A DNA stretch of 5,405 nucleotides, taken from NCBI GenBank assembly GCA_047618505.1, contig JBLHLB010000290.1, positions 1 through 5,405 on the forward strand. Direction: 5' to 3'. Shown piece after piece: positions 1 to 5,405 of this stretch. The first letter of the stretch is position 1, and each line of letters opens with the position of its first letter. The notes under the pieces are model-generated. The model was not told the origin of the DNA. It did no database searches and saw only the letters and a list, made by a program, of their open reading frames with translations. A program made the translations under genes and the position numbers. The DNA is from JBLHLB01 sp047618505 (GTDB lineage: Bacteria > Planctomycetota > UBA1135 > GCA-002686595).

Positions 1-272
1 TGAAACACCACCGGCACGGGCTTGGCCCCGCCGAAGATGAACCCGAAGGACATATACATCATCGCGGGGACAATAAGTGTCCACCACAGATCGATGTGCA
101 CCATCGGATCCAGGGTGATGCGCCCCATGTCTTTGGCTGTCGAATCCCCACGCTTCCAGGCCACCCAGGCGTGGGCCACCTCGTGGAACGAGAGGGATAG
201 GACCAGGATCACAATCAGGCCCACAATCTCGGGGGTCGATATGTCGCGTGTCTGGCCCAAGGCCGTGGTCAA
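1..272 (-). CDS. M50 / site-2-protease-like membrane zinc metalloprotease, N-terminal part (cut by window edge)
   Basis: Read on the minus strand, the frame contains a hydrophobic helix (about residues 16-29, IVGLIVILVLSLS). It runs straight into FHEVAHAW, the HExxH zinc-binding motif of family M50, with H30, E31 and H34 counted from the TTG at 272. After this come GDSTAKDMGRITLDP and, about 45 residues after the HExxH, GGAKPVPV. These match the 'GD.TA...GR.TL.P..H.D' and 'G.AKPVPV' segments of the short bacterial M50B (Rv-type/SpoIVFB-like) proteases. Known members are intramembrane proteases, usually about 200-250 aa; only about 90 residues lie in this window, and the second metal-ligand motif would be off the left edge. 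The start is uncertain. There is no in-frame ATG upstream of the motif and an in-frame TAG lies at 317-315. TTG at 272 is the most plausible conventional start. An ATC at 290 sits 8 nt after GGAG, but would be a very unusual start. The gene is transcribed divergently from kdsD, so no functional link to the Kdo genes is implied. The family call is firm; the substrate is unknown. Confidence 0.85.
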   Translation of the reverse strand, partial: MTTALGQTRDISTPEIVGLIVILVLSLSFHEVAHAWVAWKRGDSTAKDMGRITLDPMVHIDLWWTLIVPAMMYMSFGFIFGGAKPVPVVF

Positions 273-358
273 TAGTGTGGCGAGTTCGATGGTTTGGTCT
301 CCAGGAGAGGTGTTCTAGCAGGCGCGCAGCCCCCGGTCCGCCCCAAAAACGGCTTCGG

Positions 359-385
359 TGGGGGAGAGTCACACGCTCTCCCCCC
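359..385. repeat. Perfect 10-bp inverted repeat (GC-rich hairpin)
   Basis: TGGGGGAGAG (359-368) pairs exactly with CTCTCCCCCA (376-385) around the 7-nt loop TCACACG. A further T-G wobble (369/375) could tighten the loop to 5 nt. It is the strongest palindrome in the intergenic region. It lies between divergent genes and has no adjoining T-run on the plus strand. On the minus strand the nearest T5 is about 10 nt past the stem. A classical intrinsic terminator is therefore unlikely. It could be an operator for a dimeric regulator or a leader structure of the M50 transcript. Confidence 0.6.
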
Positions 386-485
386 AATCGAGACAACGCA
401 GCTTTACAGAGCGACTTAGGAGAAGCTTCCATCCTGGGGCTATGTGCTGTGGAAGGGGCCCCCGCGGACTCCTAGACTCTAGCCT

Positions 486-500
486 CCCGAAGTCTTCGGG
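486..500. repeat. Short hairpin in the presumed kdsD leader
   Basis: CCCGAA (486-491) pairs with TTCGGG (495-500) around GTC. A second small palindrome, CTAGACTCTAG (472-482), lies immediately upstream. Both are just before the first possible kdsD ATG (515). They may be regulatory or chance; the function is unknown. Confidence 0.35.
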
Positions 501-577
501 GAACTCACGCCGGGATGCATCTCTGTCGGTCTCCGATGGGCCCGCGCTGGGCATCGAGACGCGCCTTGCAAAGCAAT

Positions 578-1612
578 ATGGACACGGCTGAACCGCACGA
601 GCCGCAGGCCCCGATGAAACCGACTGAATCCGGTCAGAACTCCGGCGACTTGGCCCGGGAACGGCTCGAGCACGCCCGTGAGGTCGTGCGCGTTGAAGCC
701 CGCGCCATCGCCCGGCTGGAAGACGGTCTCGGCCCGGCTTTTCTCGATGCAGTGCAGCAGGTCTTGGATTGCCAAGGGCAGGTCATCGTGACCGGCATGG
801 GAAAGGCCGGCCTCGTGGGCGCAAAGCTCTCTGCCACCCTGGCCTCCACGGGCACGCCGTCGATCAGTTTGCACCCGAGTGAAGCCATGCACGGTGACCT
901 GGGTCGCATTCGACCCCAGGATCTAGTGCTGGTGCTTTCGAATTCCGGTGAGACAGCGGAGCTGTTGCTGTTGCTGCCGCATATCAAGAGCATCGGAGCA
1001 ACAATTCTTCTACTGACCGGCTCCCCGGGCTCGACCCTGGCCCTGAAGGCCGACGCGGTGCTCGACTGTGGCTCCCCCGATGAAGCTTGCCCCCTGGGCC
1101 TCGCGCCCACGGCTTCAACCACGGCCATGATGGCTCTGGGTGATGCCCTAGCGATGGTCGTCCTAAGCGCGCGGGGTTTCCAACGCGAGGACTTCGCGCG
1201 CTTCCACCCCGCAGGCTCCCTCGGCCGCAAGTTGATGCAGGTCAAAGATCTGATGCGCACGGGCGACGAGCTGCCCCTTGTACCGGCCGACTGCAGCCTC
1301 ATCCAGATCATGAGAGAGATGACACGAACGCGGGCTGGCGCGGCTCTCTTGGTGCATGCCGATGGAAAGTTGGCCGGCATCTTCACCGACGGTGACCTGC
1401 GGCGCCTGGTGGAGAGTGATGACGCCCAGAGAGACCGTGACGTGCTAAGTGTTGCTGCGCGAGATCCGAAGACCATTCGCGCCGATGCTCTCGTTGCCGA
1501 GGCCGAGCACCTGCTACGCGAACACCGCATCGACCAGATTCCCGTGGTGGACGCTGCACACAAGCCCGTTGGCCTACTGGACGTCCAGGACCTCCTTCCC
1601 TCGCGTATCTAG
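578..1612 (+). CDS. kdsD: D-arabinose-5-phosphate isomerase (SIS + two CBS domains)
   Basis: It interconverts D-ribulose-5-phosphate and D-arabinose-5-phosphate in the cytoplasm, the entry step of Kdo synthesis for LPS. Residues are counted from the ATG at 578 (344 aa). The N-terminal SIS sugar-phosphate-binding domain (about 34-180) carries GMGKAG (73-78), LASTGTPS, SEAMHGDLG (H105 matches the conserved active-site His), SNSGET (121-126), ACPLGLAPT.STT, and FHPAGSLGRK (209-218). Two CBS domains follow (about 224-280 and 289-341), with typical GIFTDGDLRR and GLLDVQDLL ends. These match E. coli KdsD (328 aa) along almost the whole length. The start is uncertain: ATGs at 515, 578 and 614 are all in frame. 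614 gives 332 aa, closest to the family length. The 515 extension is Arg/Ser-rich and does not look conserved. None has a clear ribosome binding site. kdsC begins 20 nt after the stop, so the two genes are probably one operon. A GutQ-like paralogue is possible in principle, but the kdsC neighbour favours KdsD. Confidence 0.95.
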   Translation: MDTAEPHEPQAPMKPTESGQNSGDLARERLEHAREVVRVEARAIARLEDGLGPAFLDAVQQVLDCQGQVIVTGMGKAGLVGAKLSATLASTGTPSISLHPSEAMHGDLGRIRPQDLVLVLSNSGETAELLLLLPHIKSIGATILLLTGSPGSTLALKADAVLDCGSPDEACPLGLAPTASTTAMMALGDALAMVVLSARGFQREDFARFHPAGSLGRKLMQVKDLMRTGDELPLVPADCSLIQIMREMTRTRAGAALLVHADGKLAGIFTDGDLRRLVESDDAQRDRDVLSVAARDPKTIRADALVAEAEHLLREHRIDQIPVVDAAHKPVGLLDVQDLLPSRI

Positions 1613-1632
1613 CCGCGACGTCAAACCAAGTC

Positions 1633-2190
1633 ATGTCCACGACGAACACCGAACTCGACAAACGCCTACGCGCGGTGAAGCTTGTCGCCCTCGATGTCGA
1701 CGGTGTCCTCACCGACGGCCGCGTTATCCATGGCGATTGGAGCCAAGGCGGCGGCGTCGAGCTGCAGGCCTTCGATGTCACCGATGGCGCCGCCCTGGTC
1801 TGGCTACGGCGTGCCGGTCTGCGCGTGGTTTGGATTAGCGGGCGCGGCTGCGAGGCAACCAAGAAACGGGCCGAGGAAGTCGGGGTGGATGAACTCTTCG
1901 TGCGCGCCGGCCCCAAGGATCAAGTGCTCAAGGGCATCCAAGAGGCCCATTCCGTTGCGCGCGCGGAGACCCTCGCCATGGGTGATGATCTCCCCGACCT
2001 GCGCATGCTCCTGCGCGCCGGTATCTTTATTGCACCGGCCAACGCACGCCCCGAAGTGCGCGCCCAGGCGGACCTGATTACCGAAGCACGGGGCGGTCGT
2101 GGAGCCGTACGTGAAGTGGCGGAGCGGCTCCTTCGCGCCCGCGGAGAATGGGACGCTCTAGTGGACAGTTATTCACGGAGTGCCGAATAG
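1633..2190 (+). CDS. kdsC: 3-deoxy-D-manno-octulosonate-8-phosphate phosphatase
   Basis: This is a HAD-superfamily phosphatase (185 aa, close to E. coli KdsC at 188) that hydrolyses Kdo-8-phosphate to Kdo plus phosphate in the cytoplasm. HAD motif I is LDVDGVLTDG, with nucleophile D21 and acid/base D23. Motif II is WISGRG (S69, R71), motif III is K95 in GPKDQ, and motif IV is GDDLPD (D118, D119). The KdsC signature near the C terminus, GGRGAVREV (154-162), is intact. There is no cap domain, as expected for this tetrameric C0-type family. The segment ELQAFDVTDG matches the beta-hairpin region of KdsC. The ATG at 1633 is the natural start and gives the family length. No Shine-Dalgarno sequence is visible (CGTCAAACCAAGTC precedes it). 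It lies 20 nt after kdsD and 15 nt before the next gene, so co-transcription is very likely. Confidence 0.95.
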   Translation: MSTTNTELDKRLRAVKLVALDVDGVLTDGRVIHGDWSQGGGVELQAFDVTDGAALVWLRRAGLRVVWISGRGCEATKKRAEEVGVDELFVRAGPKDQVLKGIQEAHSVARAETLAMGDDLPDLRMLLRAGIFIAPANARPEVRAQADLITEARGGRGAVREVAERLLRARGEWDALVDSYSRSAE

Positions 2191-2205
2191 GCCTCGCCAC
2201 CCACC

Positions 2206-5200
2206 GTGAAGAAACTACTCCTCTTTGTGCTCCTCTTCGGGATCGCGCTCATGGTGATGCGCTACTTCGAAGAACCCACCGATCCGGAAGCGCCGAACCC
2301 TATCGATGTAAATGAGACAACCACCCCGCCGGGTGAAATCGATATCCCCGACACGGACCCTGGCGAAACGGGCACCGAAGGCGGCAACGCCGATCCTGAC
2401 GAGACAGATCCCCAGGAAGTTACGGGCTTGACCCTCAACGGGCCTTTTGAGGGCCGGCTCTTCGAGAGCGAAGCCGGTCAGGCCGTTCGCTCCCTCGTCT
2501 TGCGCATCAAGAGTCTCGACAGTCGCACAGAAGCGACCACGGTCTCTGGGGGAAGCAAGGTCCTAAGCGACGTGCTGCTCCAGGCGGAAGCAGAGATGTT
2601 CGAGATCGGGAATGCCGAAGAACCCCAGGTGCGAATCGACGCGGAGCAAATCGTGTTCCCCCGTCAAAACAGTGATGATGAGGAAGAGGGCTCCATGGGC
2701 CTTGAGCCCGATTGGGTGCGTACTGCCGAGATGGTGCAGCTTGATGTGACACTGCTCACGGGCCCACCCTTCGTTCCCCTCAGCTTTCACGCAGAATCGG
2801 CCCGTCTGGATGCCCGCAACTCGCTTTCACGCACACTCTTTGCGCCTGGTTTGATCGTTGTCGATTCCGATCAGTTGCGCTCCCAGGGTTACGACCTAAC
2901 GCTCGCCCTAGACAGGAACTCCTTCTCCTTCGATCGCGACGCGGAAGTGTTCTTTTTGAATAGCAAGGGAGACCAAGTAACCATGCGCTCCGCTGGCACA
3001 TTGATTGTGCGGCAGCTGCAGGGTGAGAGCTCCGATCGCACAATCTCAACTCCCGTGCGTATCGAGGCCCACGGCGGTGCGGAGCTACGGCTCAGCGGCG
3101 AAGAGGGTGGTGTTATCCAAGCCGAAACGATTTACGCACGCGGTCAGGAAATGGCAAGTGGCGACTTCCTGTTGACGCGCTTCGAGGCAGAAGGAGACGT
3201 TCTGTGGGCATCGGGCGGGGCGGAGGTTCGCGGGGACCGGGCCGAACTAAACTTCACCGCCGAGGGGGGCTTGAGTTCCTGGAACTTACCGCCGAATTCA
3301 TCCATGCGATTGCCGCTGGAGCAATTGCAGGACAAGAAAGAGGACGCCGAACCGCGTGCGCCCCATGGCTTTGTCCGCATCAGTGGTGCTGGTGAGATGC
3401 AGGGCAAGTCAGGTGATGTGCGCAGCTTTGAAGTAGGCGGACCGGCCCTGGTTGAGCTTTTTGATCTAGACAACGAGAATCTTGCGCGAACAACCCTGCG
3501 CGCCGCTGGGGAAGTTTCCGGTGTCGTCACCGGTGAAGCAGGCTCTGACAACGAGCGCGCACAACTACGGGCCTCTGGTGGTGTGCTGCTGGAATCGCCC
3601 CAAGGTCAGCTGGAGGCCCAGGAGCTCGTGGTCAAGCTCTCTCGCACTGAAGCATTGGGCGACGTCGCCGCGCAGGACGTCCTTGAAATCACAACCACCG
3701 GAGGTGCCAAGCTGGTCGGCGCACCAAGGGATGGGCAGCAACTCACTCTCATCTCCGAAGGTCCCCTGCGGGCGACACGCCGGGGGGCTGATTGGATTGT
3801 GAATGAAGCCCGCGATGTAACCCTTTCGGTCGAGCCCCTCGACCTCGATTCAAGCACGGAGAATGCTGACAAGGTCTTCTACGCCGAGGCGGGCAAAGTA
3901 GAGTTCTTTGATCCCGCCACGGGTGAGCTGCGCGCATCGGACGGTGTGCTCGTACGCGGCGTGAATGGAGTTGGGCAGGGCACATCGATCACAATTAGCC
4001 CCGATGAACGCGTCGAGCTGCGTGGTACTGAAGAAACGCCCGCGACCTTCGTTGGAAAGGAGAGCAACGCTTCCGCCCTGCATATCATTCAAGATGGCGG
4101 GCGTACAGCTGCACGCGGCAAGGTGATCACCCGTTTCTCGCGTATCGGGGGTCCGGAATTCCCCGGTCAGGACTACGAGATCCTGTGCGACGAACTGATC
4201 GCGATTCAGGGCATCTCGCCCATGGAGGATGGCTCTGAGGTACACACCTTTGACTTGGCCGCCAAGGGCTCCGTTGATGGGCGCGTTGGCTTCGGCGAAG
4301 AGTCCAGCACGATCCGCTGCGACAACCTGACTGGCGCGCGTCGCGAACACTGGGCCAGGGACGAGAACGGAGTCCTCGTGCCCGTCAAGGCGAACACGAC
4401 CATCATGGCCACGGGTCGTGTCGCCAGCAGCCTAGCCCTTGATGGGTCCCAGGTCGACTTGGCTTGCGGCAGCCTTAAGCTCTATCGCGAGGAGACGCTT
4501 GGGGAGGGTGAGGAAGATGACGCCATCTTCACCATCCTGGCCCAGGCCAAGGGTGACGTCAGCTTTGATATCTTCACCCTGCGACTCGGTAGCCCGGTGC
4601 ATATCAAGGGCAATGGCGAACAGCTGAGCATCGATGAAAGCCTAACCGGATTGCTCGTTCCCAAGGCCGGGGAACAAGTTCACCTTGAGGGTTCGCTGCC
4701 TGGACAGGAGACGCCTTACGAGCTCGACTCCGACTCGATCGTCTTCGTGGGCGGCGACGAGATCGAAGCCGAGAAACCTGTCATCACCGTGGGTGACAAG
4801 GGCTCTGACAATCAATCCATCACTCGCTTCCGAGCCCGCGCTTCGCGCCTACGGGTAAGCGAGGAAACCCTGCGTCTCGAGCAGGCGGTTCACCTTGAGA
4901 CGATGACGGCTGCAGGAGTGCCCTGGAGCCTGAGCGCCGAGGAGGTGGAGATCCAAGGCGGTGTTTCGGCACAGACGACGGGACCGCAGCTCGATCAGCT
5001 ACGTGCTGATGGTGGCGTAGAGATCTTCCTAGGCCAAAAGGAACGAGACCTGGGCACTGAAGATGGCGAGTTCGTCGCAAGCATCCACGCCTGGAGCATT
5101 ACGGGTAGCACCCTATCGGGCACTATCCGACTGGAGGGCTTCCCCGATGGAAGTCCGGCGAAGCTGGTCACACCGGCCATGATCACCCATGCCCAGTGGA

Positions 5201-5405
5201 TTGAGGTCGACCCGGAGATCCAACTGATTCGTCGAAGTGGGCCCGGCCGCATGGTCCCCGCACGCCAAACGGTTGCCGGTGTGCCGGACTGGGAGCTGAC
5301 CTACTCCGCCTCCTATAGTTTTGAAGATCACGAAACAGACTCCTTTGTTTTCGTTATCGATCAGCCTATTTTCGAATCCAAGCAGATCGATGGGCTCCTA
5401 CGCAG
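2206..5405 (+). CDS. Giant membrane-anchored OstA/LptA/LptC-like beta-repeat protein, 3' end beyond window
   Basis: One reading frame runs 1066 codons from GTG at 2206 to the window edge without a stop. It starts with a signal-anchor-like segment: K2, K3, then LLLFVLLFGIALMVM (4-18). Next comes an acidic Pro/Thr/Gly-rich linker (22-73), likely disordered, and then about 1000 residues of beta-type sequence. The A-x-G-x-V signature occurs at A328, A456, A577, A636, A686, A735, A781 and A934. Motifs of the type x-[A/C]-[D/E/Q]-x-[L/I/V] recur, for example at A146, A306, A471, C661, C705 and A911. This resembles the 'GNV...ADK' strand pattern of LptA/OstA (PF03968-type) folds. E. coli LptC is 191 aa and LptA 185 aa, so this protein is over five times longer. 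Position (15 nt after kdsC, where lptC sits in the kdsD-kdsC-lptC-lptA-lptB order), the N-terminal anchor and the fold signature all suggest a role in LPS transport through the periplasm; this is inference. GTG 2206 is the only start between the kdsC stop and the anchor, and it has no visible Shine-Dalgarno sequence. Alternatives are an AsmA/TamB-like lipid bridge or a structural beta protein. The reading frame is certain; the function is moderately supported. Confidence 0.8.
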   Translation, partial: MKKLLLFVLLFGIALMVMRYFEEPTDPEAPNPIDVNETTTPPGEIDIPDTDPGETGTEGGNADPDETDPQEVTGLTLNGPFEGRLFESEAGQAVRSLVLRIKSLDSRTEATTVSGGSKVLSDVLLQAEAEMFEIGNAEEPQVRIDAEQIVFPRQNSDDEEEGSMGLEPDWVRTAEMVQLDVTLLTGPPFVPLSFHAESARLDARNSLSRTLFAPGLIVVDSDQLRSQGYDLTLALDRNSFSFDRDAEVFFLNSKGDQVTMRSAGTLIVRQLQGESSDRTISTPVRIEAHGGAELRLSGEEGGVIQAETIYARGQEMASGDFLLTRFEAEGDVLWASGGAEVRGDRAELNFTAEGGLSSWNLPPNSSMRLPLEQLQDKKEDAEPRAPHGFVRISGAGEMQGKSGDVRSFEVGGPALVELFDLDNENLARTTLRAAGEVSGVVTGEAGSDNERAQLRASGGVLLESPQGQLEAQELVVKLSRTEALGDVAAQDVLEITTTGGAKLVGAPRDGQQLTLISEGPLRATRRGADWIVNEARDVTLSVEPLDLDSSTENADKVFYAEAGKVEFFDPATGELRASDGVLVRGVNGVGQGTSITISPDERVELRGTEETPATFVGKESNASALHIIQDGGRTAARGKVITRFSRIGGPEFPGQDYEILCDELIAIQGISPMEDGSEVHTFDLAAKGSVDGRVGFGEESSTIRCDNLTGARREHWARDENGVLVPVKANTTIMATGRVASSLALDGSQVDLACGSLKLYREETLGEGEEDDAIFTILAQAKGDVSFDIFTLRLGSPVHIKGNGEQLSIDESLTGLLVPKAGEQVHLEGSLPGQETPYELDSDSIVFVGGDEIEAEKPVITVGDKGSDNQSITRFRARASRLRVSEETLRLEQAVHLETMTAAGVPWSLSAEEVEIQGGVSAQTTGPQLDQLRADGGVEIFLGQKERDLGTEDGEFVASIHAWSITGSTLSGTIRLEGFPDGSPAKLVTPAMITHAQWIEVDPEIQLIRRSGPGRMVPARQTVAGVPDWELTYSASYSFEDHETDSFVFVIDQPIFESKQIDGLLR
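4111..4560 (+). repeat. Protein-level tandem units (about 46-50 residues) within the giant OstA-like protein
   Basis: Four A-x-G-x-V motifs follow each other at near-constant spacing: ARGKV (A636), AKGSV (A686), ATGRV (A735) and AKGDV (A781), with steps of 50, 49 and 46 residues. After the first three, a Cys-centred strand follows at a similar offset (about 19-25 residues): LCDEL (C661), RCDNL (C705) and ACGSL (C754). This is the most regular part of the protein. It supports duplication of an OstA-type two-strand unit. The repeats are degenerate and were not evident as DNA repeats. Confidence 0.55.

Larger units (their letters stand above)
273..577. other. Divergent intergenic region between the M50 protease gene and kdsD
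   Basis: I see no convincing gene here. Short open frames in this stretch have low-complexity Arg/Ser/Pro-rich translations and no recognisable motif. No tRNA or other RNA gene was recognised. Because the flanking genes point away from each other, promoters for both should lie here, but no good -35/-10 pair was found on either strand. The region holds several short palindromes: 359-385, GAAGCTTC at 422-429, GGGGCCCC at 455-462, CTAGACTCTAG at 472-482, and 486-500. Its right part may be 5' leader, or an N-terminal extension of kdsD if translation starts at the ATG at 515. Confidence 0.6.

Noticed and set aside
22..318. Plus-strand open frame with ATG (98 codons).
   Set aside because: It is antisense to the M50 frame, which carries the intact HEVAH and AKPVPV motifs.
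359..385. Hairpin as an intrinsic terminator.
   Set aside because: The flanking genes diverge, so no transcript should end here, and no T-run adjoins the stem on either strand.
403..446. TTTACA (403-408) as a -35 box with TATGTG (441-446) as a -10 box.
   Set aside because: The spacing is 32 nt, far from the usual 16-18, and no better -10 match occurs at proper distance.
634..1563. Long minus-strand open frame opposite kdsD (309 codons).
   Set aside because: Ser/Arg/Ala-rich translation with no motif. It is the antisense shadow of a GC-rich gene whose plus-strand product is clearly KdsD.
3850..4350. Minus-strand open frame (166 codons), with other short frames on both strands between 2507 and 5331.
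   Set aside because: All lie inside the continuous 2206-5405 frame, have unconserved-looking compositions, and are expected by chance in GC-rich coding DNA.
1..5405. tRNA/rRNA genes, CRISPR arrays, insertion sequences or attachment sites.
   Set aside because: No cloverleaf-like sequence, regularly spaced DNA repeats, transposase motifs or terminal inverted repeats were seen. Almost all of the window is accounted for by the four genes.

Overview
The window looks like chromosomal DNA from a GC-rich diderm (Gram-negative-type) bacterium that makes Kdo-containing lipopolysaccharide. The evidence is two adjacent Kdo-pathway genes, kdsD and kdsC. They are followed directly by a very long, membrane-anchored, beta-rich protein that sits where lptC/lptA lie in the classical proteobacterial order kdsD-kdsC-lptC-lptA-lptB. 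No start in the window has a convincing Shine-Dalgarno sequence, and GTG and probably TTG starts are used. This fits SD-poor, GC-rich phyla such as Planctomycetota, but the phylum is only a guess.

Layout: 1-272 (minus strand) is the N-terminal part of an M50 / site-2-protease-like membrane metalloprotease, cut by the left edge of the window. About 273-577 is a divergent intergenic region with several short palindromes, the best being a perfect 10-bp stem at 359-385. 578-1612 (plus) is kdsD, an arabinose-5-phosphate isomerase with SIS and tandem CBS domains. 1633-2190 (plus) is kdsC, the HAD-family Kdo-8-phosphate phosphatase. 2206-5405 (plus) is one uninterrupted reading frame of 1066 codons that starts at GTG and is still open at the right edge.

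KdsD converts ribulose-5-phosphate to arabinose-5-phosphate, the precursor of Kdo-8-phosphate. KdsC removes the phosphate from Kdo-8-phosphate to give Kdo. The third protein has an N-terminal membrane anchor, an acidic Pro/Thr-rich linker and many OstA/LptA-like beta units, recognised by recurring A-x-G-x-V and [A/C]-[D/E]-x-[L/I] signatures. The inference is that it is a giant LptC/LptA-type bridge for moving LPS, or another lipid, across the periplasm. It would replace the usual short LptC plus oligomerised LptA with one long polypeptide. This is the most unusual element of the window.
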